A program made the position numbers and the translations under genes. DNA of 7,159 bases from an uncultured bacterium (lineage in GTDB: Bacteria > Patescibacteriota > Minisyncoccia > Phycocordibacterales > PALSA-1337): contig CAIVGA010000041.1 in assembly GCA_903905325.1 (NCBI GenBank), forward strand, positions 1 to 7,159, read 5' to 3'. The notes beneath the pieces were generated by a model. It did no database searches. It was not told where the DNA came from and was given only the letters and a program-made list of their open reading frames with translations. Of the stretch, positions 1-4,759 are shown piece by piece. Each line of letters opens with the position of its first letter. The first letter of the stretch is position 1.

Positions 1-22
1 ATAATACGCGGTAGCGGATTTC

Positions 23-42
23 CCCGCGGCTCTGCCGCGCGG
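23..42 (+). repeat. Left-end hairpin of the IS200-type element
   Basis: Bases 25-30 (CGCGGC) pair with 34-39 (GCCGCG) across a TCT loop at 31-33. After a bulged C at 40, bases 23-24 pair with 41-42. The three-base TCT loop and GGC/GCC tip match the right-end hairpin. In this family such structures are the single-stranded recognition sites of the Y1 transposase dimer. GGTA at 10-13 could also pair with TACC at 43-46 around the base, but this is weaker. Confidence 0.7.
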
Positions 43-43
43 T

Positions 44-75
44 ACCTTGCAGGAAGGTTTGGAAACCCTCGGTTT
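44..75 (+). promoter_or_regulatory. Structured leader of tnpA with alternative hairpins
   Basis: Three short stem-loops overlap: ACCTT 44-48 with AAGGT 54-58, GGTTT 56-60 with AAACC 63-67, and AAACC 63-67 with GGTTT 71-75. Each neighbouring pair shares an arm, so folding of the middle stem excludes the other two. Known IS200 elements keep transposase expression very low using leader RNA structure, and this arrangement would suit that. A purine-rich AGGAAGG at 51-57 lies inside the first stem but is too far from the ATG at 93 to serve as its ribosome site. The regulatory role is inferred from position and pairing only. Confidence 0.4.
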
Positions 76-86
76 TCAAGTAAGAT
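59..86 (+). promoter_or_regulatory. Possible tnpA promoter close to the start codon
   Basis: TTGGAA (59-64) and TAAGAT (81-86) are separated by 16 bp, and each matches four of six bases of the sigma-70 -35 and -10 consensus. TAAGAT ends six bases before the ATG at 93, so transcription from it would start at or within a base of the start codon. The same six-base gap occurs at the GT2 gene (GTG at 5537). Both hexamers are imperfect, so this is a weak call. Confidence 0.3.
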
Positions 87-92
87 ATAGGC

Positions 93-527
93 ATGACCGT
101 AGTTAAGACATACCACAACATCTATGACACCCATTACCACATTGTCTTTCCCGTTAAATACCGCAAGACGTTACTTACAAACGAGATCCCGCTCGCTATC
201 AGCGACATTGCGCAGGAAATCTCTACTAGATATGACATCGAATTTGAAAAGATTGGCTATGACCAGAATCACATCCACCTGCTTATCTCATTTCCACCAA
301 AATACGGAGGCTCTGATGTGGTCAGGATATTCAAGTCAATCACTGCTAAGCAACTCTTCATACGATTTCCTGCGCTCAAGAAAGAACTGTGGGGAGGTGA
401 ATTCTGGAGTGATGGCTTCTATATGGCTACAGTTAGCGAGCGAGGCAACTGGCAAGCGGTCGAACGCTATGTTGCGAATCAGGGAAAGACAGAAGAGAAA
501 TCAGGACAGCTTTATTTACTCACTTAG
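93..527 (+). CDS. tnpA: IS200-type Y1 transposase TnpA
   Basis: This 144-residue protein is a complete single-domain HUH/Y1 transposase, close to the usual 130-155 residues of TnpA. The HUH metal-binding motif is H60-I61-H62 within QNHIHLL. The catalytic tyrosine is Y126 in ERYVANQGK, with Q130 four residues later as the expected third metal ligand on that helix. The conserved WGGEFWSDGFYMATV segment lies at 100-114. As a dimer it nicks single-stranded DNA through a 5' phosphotyrosine link at hairpin-marked ends and rejoins it at a short target sequence. The frame is closed by TAA at 81-83, so ATG 93 is the first usable ATG. No good ribosome site precedes it; only AGG lies directly upstream, too close. 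No partner tnpB is adjacent. The family is certain; current activity is inferred only from intactness. Confidence 0.96.
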   Translation: MTVVKTYHNIYDTHYHIVFPVKYRKTLLTNEIPLAISDIAQEISTRYDIEFEKIGYDQNHIHLLISFPPKYGGSDVVRIFKSITAKQLFIRFPALKKELWGGEFWSDGFYMATVSERGNWQAVERYVANQGKTEEKSGQLYLLT

Positions 528-543
528 GTCAGGCCTCGAGACA

Positions 544-569
544 TACCTCGTGGGCTCTGCCCCGAGGTA
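544..569 (+). repeat. Right-end hairpin of the IS200-type element
   Basis: Bases 544-550 (TACCTCG) pair with 563-569 (CGAGGTA), then a bulged T at 551, then GGGC 552-555 pairs with GCCC 559-562 around a TCT loop at 556-558. The 11-bp stem with one extrahelical T closely resembles the imperfect hairpins that Y1 transposases of this family bind. It begins 17 bases after the tnpA stop codon, where a right end is expected. It lacks a following U tract, so it is unlikely to be mainly a terminator. Confidence 0.72.
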
Positions 570-585
570 ATTGATTTGATTTACT

Positions 586-813
586 ATGTCAAAAAGACAA
601 ATATTAGTTTTACTTGGTGTCTGGGTCGGAGTATTTTTATTTCTAGGTCTTTCTAGTGGATGGCTCGAAGTTCTCGGTGTTATTACAGGCATTGTGATTA
701 TAGCTCTGGCCTATTCTTTGGGTTCCGATCCAGTCCGAACAAATTCTGAAGATACTACATACGTGGAGCACAAATCTACAGAACAGAAACTTACAGATAA
801 TTCAACTATTTAA
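586..813 (+). CDS. Small two-helix membrane protein, unknown function
   Basis: This 75-residue protein was not recognised as a named family. Two hydrophobic stretches, about residues 5-22 (ILVLLGVWVGVFLFLGL) and 27-46 (LEVLGVITGIVIIALAYSLG), are separated by a short SSGW turn, suggesting a helical hairpin in the cytoplasmic membrane. The basic N-terminus (SKR) and the positive-inside rule put both ends in the cytoplasm. The last 29 residues are polar and probably unstructured. Its TAA stop shares one base with the ATG of the next gene, so the two are probably co-translated and may function together. There is no Shine-Dalgarno sequence; the nearest purine run, GAGG at 564-567, is inside the IS hairpin and 18 bases away. 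The insertion element ends just upstream, so the native promoter may have been displaced. Coding status is well supported; function is unknown. Confidence 0.75.
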   Translation: MSKRQILVLLGVWVGVFLFLGLSSGWLEVLGVITGIVIIALAYSLGSDPVRTNSEDTTYVEHKSTEQKLTDNSTI

Positions 814-2240
814 TGTCTTGGTTTAGAGGAAAAAAAGGCCACAAGAGTCAGGCACAAATTACAGTTATTATGATATGTGCTCTTATTGTTATTTCTATTT
901 TGGTGGCAATTTTTTCGTTATATCCAAAACACCCAGTATCTTATGATACGAGTTCTAGCTCTTTATCATTTATTCAAGCCACATCGACTAGTCAGGCCAC
1001 ATCCTCCAATCAATTATCCACGACATCTCTTGAAAGCTCTGTTATTTCTTCCGCACCTACAAAACCAGATTTTGTTGTCACCCATATTCCGACACCAGAC
1101 GCTGTAAGGGGAGTTTATTATACAAATTGGTCTGTTGGTACACCCTCATTTCGCAAAAGCATGCTCAGTCTTTTGTCGAGCACTACATTGAATGCGGTTG
1201 TAATAGATGTCAAAGATTATAGTGGAAGAGTTGGTTTTAATATGGACGTAAAAGAAGTCACTGATATGGGTTCTGTTCAGGATCGTGTGCCTGATATCAA
1301 AGAACTCATTGGTCAGCTTCACAGTATGGGAATTTATATCATCGGGCGTGTTGCTACTTTTCAGGATCCATTTGCAGTAAATGCTAGACCAGAATGGGCT
1401 GTTATAGATAAAAGGACTGGTAAACCTTGGCGCGATTCTGGTGGCGCATATTGGCTTGATCCCAACAATCATGAAGCGTGGAAATATATTTCGAGTATTG
1501 GTCATGGTGCTTATGATTTGGGTTTTGATGAAATAAATTTTGATTATATTAGATTTCCGTCTGACGGTGCAGTTTCTAGTGCTGTTTATTCTTCAAGTAC
1601 AATTTATTATAAAACCGCATCAGTGATTAAATCTGCAAGTACAACAAAAACTACAGCGACTTCATCTATAACTAATACGTCGGTGACAGTGGCAAAACCA
1701 CGTATTATGAATAAACCCGCAGTTCTCAAATCCTTTTTTTCTTATTTACATGACCAATTTGCACCAGATGATATTCCTATTTCTGTAGATGTTTTTGGTC
1801 AGACGACTTCAGATTCTGGAGATATGGGTATAGGTCAACATTTGGAAAATGCTTTTCCGTATTTTACTGCTATAGCTCCAATGGTTTATCCATCACACTA
1901 TATTACTGGATTTATTGGATATAAGAACCCAGCAGATTATCCGTATCAGATTGTGAAATATTCTATGGATATGGCAGTTGATCGTGCCAAGGCTGCGTCA
2001 TCTTCACCCTTAATTTTTCGACCATGGTTACAGGCTTTTGATCTTGGTGCAACGTACACACCTGATATGGTTCGCACACAAATCAGAGCTACATACGATG
2101 CTGGCTTAACAAGTTGGTTACTCTGGAATGCTGGAAGTATTTACAAAAGAGATGCTATAGCTACGGTTGTGCAAAAAACTCCGGTTGTTGAAAAGGTGCC
2201 TGTTGTCAAAAAGATTGCGACTTCAACGCCGGTCATGTAG
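813..2240 (+). CDS. Membrane-anchored putative glycoside hydrolase, DUF4015-like
   Basis: This 475-residue protein has a short basic N-terminus, one transmembrane segment at about 16-37 and a Ser/Thr-rich linker (45-85). A TIM-barrel-like domain then runs from about 98 to 450, starting at VRGVYYTNWSVG. Strand motifs typical of the DUF4015 putative glycosyl hydrolase family (PF13200) appear in order: VVIDVKD (129-135), IIGRVATFQDP (176-186), GFDEINFDYIRFP (237-249), ISVDVFG (323-329), IAPMVYPSHY (354-363), RPWLQAFD (403-410) and LLWNAG (436-441). E240 and D244 are candidate catalytic acids, by position only. An atypical low-complexity Ser/Thr stretch (about 252-295) splits the barrel. The tail carries a short PVVEK/PVVKK repeat. 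The domain should sit outside the membrane and act on a cell-surface polysaccharide; substrate is unknown. Translation is probably coupled to the upstream gene through TAATG. No Shine-Dalgarno sequence is visible. Confidence 0.88.
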   Translation: MSWFRGKKGHKSQAQITVIMICALIVISILVAIFSLYPKHPVSYDTSSSSLSFIQATSTSQATSSNQLSTTSLESSVISSAPTKPDFVVTHIPTPDAVRGVYYTNWSVGTPSFRKSMLSLLSSTTLNAVVIDVKDYSGRVGFNMDVKEVTDMGSVQDRVPDIKELIGQLHSMGIYIIGRVATFQDPFAVNARPEWAVIDKRTGKPWRDSGGAYWLDPNNHEAWKYISSIGHGAYDLGFDEINFDYIRFPSDGAVSSAVYSSSTIYYKTASVIKSASTTKTTATSSITNTSVTVAKPRIMNKPAVLKSFFSYLHDQFAPDDIPISVDVFGQTTSDSGDMGIGQHLENAFPYFTAIAPMVYPSHYITGFIGYKNPADYPYQIVKYSMDMAVDRAKAASSSPLIFRPWLQAFDLGATYTPDMVRTQIRATYDAGLTSWLLWNAGSIYKRDAIATVVQKTPVVEKVPVVKKIATSTPVM

Positions 2241-2291
2241 CCACGTATAGTAGTTAAGACATTGCTTATTTCAATAAAGAGTTGTAGTATT

Positions 2292-2325
2292 TTTGTAGAG
2301 TTGTTTTGCAGTTTGTAGTTTGTAG
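2292..2325 (+). repeat. TTTGTAG heptamer repeats
   Basis: Three head-to-tail heptamers fill 2305-2325: TTTGCAG, TTTGTAG, TTTGTAG. A further exact TTTGTAG lies at 2292-2298, and a related GTTGTAG at 2281-2287. They are direct repeats in a non-coding stretch. They could be binding sites for a regulator or replication protein, or replication slippage. There is no adjacent replication gene to support an origin. Confidence 0.55.
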
Positions 2326-2376
2326 TGACGTATAGGAGCGCAGAGTTATTCGTGTTTCTAGTGTAGAATACGAACG

Positions 2377-2391
2377 CTCGTCTGGGACGAG
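2377..2391 (+). terminator. Weak possible terminator hairpin
   Basis: CTCGTC (2377-2382) and GACGAG (2386-2391) form a perfect 6-bp stem with a TGG loop. It is followed by GTTTGTTTATT, an interrupted T-rich run. It lies 137 bases after the putative hydrolase stop codon and could end that transcript, but the broken U tract makes the call uncertain. Confidence 0.35.
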
Positions 2392-2472
2392 GTTTGTTTA
2401 TTCTAGGGGACTAGGGGCATTAGTAACATAATGCGGCCAAACAAAATTATGGCCGTATAGGGGGATGCGGAT

Positions 2473-2670
2473 ATGCAGGATGCAGTAAGTAAAAGTATTG
2501 GAAATGTGACCACAACGTCTGATGGTACACTGGATCAAGGTTTGGTTTTGAATCAACCATCGTTTGGTACCAAACCAAGCGTGGTTGTACAGGAACCACC
2601 ACCCAAGGCTCCGTGGCAGTACGCCGAAGAATTTTTTGAGCGTCGTGGCCTTGGTCACAGTGGTCATTGA
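2473..2670 (+). CDS. Probable 65-residue protein, unknown family
   Basis: An ATG at 2473 is preceded by AGGGGG (2459-2464) at an 8-base spacing, the best ribosome-binding site in the window, and the frame ends at TGA. The product has a polar Ser/Thr/Asp N-terminal half, a VVVQEPPPKAPW segment (about 37-48) and a C-terminal QYAEEFFERRGLG that looks like a short helix. There is no membrane segment or cysteine. I do not recognise the family. The composition reads like a genuine soluble protein, and the two overlapping minus-strand frames look poor by comparison. The coding sequence contains strong self-complementarity (2539-2576), so a structured RNA is an alternative. The hairpin at 2700-2732 and the terminator at 2774-2794 lie downstream, which suits a small independent transcription unit. 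Confidence 0.55.
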   Translation: MQDAVSKSIGNVTTTSDGTLDQGLVLNQPSFGTKPSVVVQEPPPKAPWQYAEEFFERRGLGHSGH

Positions 2671-2699
2671 TTGTTAGTTGCAGTGAAGTATTGATCTCC

Positions 2700-2732
2700 G
2701 GGTCCCACGCAGGCAAGTTGCTGCGTGGGCCC
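2700..2732 (+). other. Very stable GC hairpin after the small gene
   Basis: GGG (2700-2702), a bulged T and CCCACGCAG (2704-2712) pair with CTGCGTGGG (2721-2729) and CCC (2730-2732). This gives 12 base pairs around the 8-base loop GCAAGTTG. It is the strongest local structure I see in the window. It is followed by TAATCATATATGG rather than a U tract, so it does not look like a classical intrinsic terminator. It could protect an mRNA 3' end, belong to a small RNA, or act with the U-tract terminator 40 bases further on. Confidence 0.6.
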
Positions 2733-2773
2733 TAATCATATATGGCTAAAATATCGGCATAGACTCTATATAT

Positions 2774-2794
2774 AGACCCTAGCGGTCTTTTTTT
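2774..2794 (+). terminator. Intrinsic terminator upstream of the ATPase gene
   Basis: AGACC (2774-2778) pairs with GGTCT (2784-2788) around loop CTAGC, and the stem runs directly into T2788-T2794, a seven-T tract. The stem is short, but the hairpin plus uninterrupted U tract is the standard form. It would end transcription from the small gene at 2473 and insulate the ATPase gene. The self-complementary TCTATATATAGA at 2765-2776 overlaps the left arm and could form a competing structure. Confidence 0.65.
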
Positions 2795-2806
2795 GTATAA
2801 ATTTGT

Positions 2807-2814
2807 GCTAAAAT
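2807..2814 (+). promoter_or_regulatory. Extended -10 promoter element of the ATPase gene
   Basis: TGCTAAAAT spans 2806-2814 and fits the extended -10 pattern TGn-TATAAT with one mismatch in the hexamer (2809-2814). No clear -35 is present; the expected position falls in the preceding T tract. Initiation about seven bases downstream gives a start near A2821, only four bases before the ATG at 2825. No Shine-Dalgarno sequence lies between, so the mRNA would be essentially leaderless. A similar GGCTAAAAT occurs at 2743-2751, beyond the terminator. Confidence 0.55.
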
Positions 2815-2824
2815 AGTCCTAGCT

Positions 2825-4735
2825 ATGGATGACAATCGTGTTACATATTTTGCTGAAACTGACGCTCGTAAGAAACGAGTTAAGTTCGGTATAAAATCTA
2901 AGGACCGCACTCGTCACGTCTACGTGATTGGTAAAACTGGTATGGGTAAATCTACTCTACTAGAAAATATGGCTGTGCAAGATATTCAAAATGGTGAGGG
3001 TCTTTGCTTTATCGATCCGCACGGAAAGACTGCAGATTTGCTTCTTGAATATGTTCCAAAGGAACGTATCAAGGATGTGATAGTGATTGCACCATTCGAT
3101 GTCGAGTTTCCAATTTCTTTTAATGTTCTCGAAAGTGTTGATCCAGCCAAACGTCACCTTGTCGTATCGGGCTTGATGAGTACATTCAAAAAGATTTGGG
3201 TAGATGCATGGTCTGCGCGTATGGAATATATTTTGACTAACACTTTGCTCGCTCTTCTCGAAGCCCCCGGCTCAACTCTCCTTGGTGTAAACAAGATGCT
3301 TTCTGATAAAGCGTATCGAACAGAAGTCGTTTCTCACATCCAAGATCCTTCAGTAAAAGCTTTTTGGGTCAAAGAGTTTGCCAATTATACAGAGCGTATG
3401 GCCGCTGAAGCTGTGCCTTCGATTCAGAACAAGGTTGGTCAGTTCACGGCGAACCCTCTTATTCGAAACATGATCGGTCAGCCAAAATCGTCTTTTGATT
3501 TCCGCCAGGCTATAGATTCGCGTAAAATTATTATCATTAACCTTTCAAAGGGTCGTATTGGTGATGAAAACATGAAGCTTCTTGGTGGTCTTCTCGTGAC
3601 AAAGATTTATCTCGCTGCGATGTCACGTGCCGACGTGCCAGATCGTGTAATGAAAACTTTGCCAAATTTCTACCTGTATGTGGATGAATTCCAAAACTTT
3701 GCTAACGCATCCTTTGCAGATATTTTGTCTGAAGCTAGAAAATATAAACTTAATCTAACTATCGCCCACCAGTATATTGAACAGATGGATGAAATAGTTA
3801 GTGCCGCTGTTTTCGGTAACGTTGGTACAATGATTTCTTTCCGTGTTGGCGCTACAGATGCGGAGTTTCTAGAAAAAGAATATGCGCCGTATTTTACGAT
3901 TGAAGATTTGGTCAATCTTGGTTTTGCTCAAATTTATTTGAAGCTTATGATTGACGGCCTTTCCTCCACACCTTTTTCTGCTACAACTTTGCCACCGATT
4001 GCTCATCCAGATATGTCCTTGGTCAAAGAAATTATCGAATCTTCTCGTACACAATTCGCTAGTCCACGCGCTGGGGTTGAAGAGGAAATTGTTAAGTTCC
4101 ATGACACAGCTCCAAAGAAACCAGTTGAAACTGTAAAGAAAGTAGCAAGTCCGGCATCTCAAGTTGTTGTACCGGCAAAATCAATATCAACCCAATCAGC
4201 GGTATCTACAACTGCTGCACCTGTTCCAGCCCAAAAATCGATATCACAAATTGTGATATCGAAGGTTGGTGAGGTATATGCCCAGACTCAAGCTCGGGCC
4301 CATACTCCCGTTTCCATAAGTACTCAGTCAACTACGACTGCAACGCGATCAACTGCAAATGTAGTGCAACCGGCCGTTGCAAGTGTACAACCAAAACATG
4401 GTTCACCAAAACAACCATATTCGGCACCACCAGCTAGTACACAAGTCAATGCTTCCACTTTTGTTAAACCAGTACCGCTCTCTTCTCTTACCAACACAGC
4501 CAAATTTACAAATGATCCAAAGATTCAAACACCAGGTAATGTTAATGCTCTAAAAAATGCCTTGGCAGCAGCTCTTAATAAGCCAAAGTCACATACTCTA
4601 CCCCAAACTTCTTCACAAGCCACATCACAAACCAAAGTAGAGCCGCAGATACTGCAAAAACAACAGGTCAGTCAGAAGACTACTCAAACAGAAGTTCCCG
4701 AGGATGTCCTGAAGAAAATTTTAAAAATTGATTAA
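2825..4735 (+). CDS. VirD4/TraD-like type IV secretion ATPase, soluble, with long disordered tail
   Basis: This is a 636-residue P-loop ATPase of the HerA/VirD4/TraD group. Visible motifs are Walker A GKTGMGKST (36-44), an FIDPHGKTADLL segment (62-73), Walker B LYVDEFQNF (284-292; D287 and E288 bind magnesium and activate water) and the AHQY sensor-like motif (314-317). The motor ends near residue 427. No N-terminal transmembrane helices precede it, unlike classical coupling proteins, so it must work in the cytoplasm or be docked by a partner. Residues 428-622 are Ser/Thr/Gln/Pro/Ala-rich and probably disordered. They contain SISTQS twice (453-458, 497-502) and a short helix-like NALKNALAAALNKPK (574-588). 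The protein ends in a charged amphipathic VPEDVLKKILKID. It probably drives DNA or protein transport, or DNA pumping; no relaxase or pilus gene is in the window to decide. It converges on the GT2 gene with 13 bases between. Confidence 0.9.
   Translation: MDDNRVTYFAETDARKKRVKFGIKSKDRTRHVYVIGKTGMGKSTLLENMAVQDIQNGEGLCFIDPHGKTADLLLEYVPKERIKDVIVIAPFDVEFPISFNVLESVDPAKRHLVVSGLMSTFKKIWVDAWSARMEYILTNTLLALLEAPGSTLLGVNKMLSDKAYRTEVVSHIQDPSVKAFWVKEFANYTERMAAEAVPSIQNKVGQFTANPLIRNMIGQPKSSFDFRQAIDSRKIIIINLSKGRIGDENMKLLGGLLVTKIYLAAMSRADVPDRVMKTLPNFYLYVDEFQNFANASFADILSEARKYKLNLTIAHQYIEQMDEIVSAAVFGNVGTMISFRVGATDAEFLEKEYAPYFTIEDLVNLGFAQIYLKLMIDGLSSTPFSATTLPPIAHPDMSLVKEIIESSRTQFASPRAGVEEEIVKFHDTAPKKPVETVKKVASPASQVVVPAKSISTQSAVSTTAAPVPAQKSISQIVISKVGEVYAQTQARAHTPVSISTQSTTTATRSTANVVQPAVASVQPKHGSPKQPYSAPPASTQVNASTFVKPVPLSSLTNTAKFTNDPKIQTPGNVNALKNALAAALNKPKSHTLPQTSSQATSQTKVEPQILQKQQVSQKTTQTEVPEDVLKKILKID
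4238..4262. repeat. Perfect 25-bp palindrome inside the ATPase gene
   Basis: TCGATATCACAA (4238-4249) and TTGTGATATCGA (4251-4262) are exact reverse complements flanking a single A at 4250. It encodes SISQIVIS (residues 472-479) in the disordered tail. With only one central base, a tight RNA hairpin is sterically limited, so the form suggests a duplex site bound by a dimeric protein. It could also be a chance result of codon choice. Confidence 0.85.
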
Positions 4736-4741
4736 CCTCTA

Positions 4742-4759
4742 CAACAGACTAGTTTGTTG
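4742..4759. terminator. Possible shared hairpin between convergent genes
   Basis: CAACAG (4742-4747) pairs with TTGTTG (4754-4759), including one G-U pair in plus-strand RNA, around loop ACTAGT. It lies seven bases after the ATPase stop and covers the GT2 stop codon (4749-4751), the place for a bidirectional terminator in this 13-base convergent gap. Neither strand has a U tract, so termination is uncertain. Confidence 0.35.

Larger units (their letters stand above)
1..580 (+). mobile_element. IS200-type insertion sequence (IS200/IS605 family), transposase only
   Basis: This element consists of one Y1 transposase gene flanked by two subterminal imperfect hairpins (23-42 and 544-569), both tipped with GGC-TCT-GCC. 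That is the standard layout of IS200/IS605 elements, which move as single-stranded DNA, have no terminal inverted repeats and make no target duplication. There is no accessory tnpB/IscB gene, so it belongs to the IS200 group. Exact ends cannot be fixed because cleavage sites lie some bases outside each hairpin: the left end may be at or just before base 1, and the right end is probably between 570 and 585. The element looks richer in GC than the AT-rich glycosyltransferase cluster at the other end of the window, which fits acquisition from elsewhere. The open reading frame and both hairpins are intact, so it may be active. Confidence 0.78.
2241..2472 (+). other. Intergenic region with short repeats and hairpins
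   Basis: No gene is visible in these 232 bases. They hold three copies of CGTATAG (2244-2250, 2329-2335, 2454-2460) and a TTTGTAG heptamer cluster. CTAGGGG occurs twice (2403-2409 and 2411-2417). Three stem-loops are visible: CTCGTC/GACGAG (2377-2391), GCATTA/TAATGC (2417-2434) and CGGCC/GGCCG (2434-2455). A TAGAAT hexamer at 2364-2369 could be a -10 element, but no convincing -35 accompanies it. The region could be the promoter and leader of the small gene at 2473, or a small RNA; the sequence alone does not decide. Confidence 0.55.

Noticed and set aside
99..111. 13-base exact match GTAGTTAAGACAT shared with 2250-2262
   Set aside because: One such match somewhere among all position pairs of a 7-kb window is close to chance expectation, and the contexts (tnpA coding start versus intergenic) are unrelated.
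124..570. 148-residue open frame overlapping the transposase gene on the same strand
   Set aside because: The +93 frame is an unmistakable Y1 transposase with all catalytic residues. The shifted frame is a Ser/Arg/Leu-rich shadow with no recognisable domain, running into the right hairpin.
974..984. CAAGCCACATC in the hydrolase linker, also present in the ATPase tail near 4616-4626
   Set aside because: Both encode QATS in Ser/Thr/Gln-rich disordered segments. Shared codon and composition bias explains it without a mobile repeat.
2281..2325. Possible CRISPR array
   Set aside because: The repeat units are only seven bases with no regular spacers, and no cas genes are present.
2398..2716. Two overlapping 89-residue minus-strand frames opposite the 65-residue gene
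   Set aside because: They are rich in Trp, His, Cys and Tyr in an unnatural way, lack ribosome sites, and would run through the strong hairpin. The plus-strand frame has a good ribosome site and normal composition.
2241..2824. A known structured RNA (tmRNA, RNase P RNA, SRP RNA, 6S RNA or tRNA)
   Set aside because: I looked for their conserved motifs, such as a T-loop with a CCA end or the RNase P and SRP core sequences, and found none. A covariance-model search of this interval would be decisive.
3670..4162. Minus-strand and frame-shifted open frames across the ATPase gene
   Set aside because: All lie inside a gene with clear Walker motifs and have no domain, start context or plausible composition of their own.
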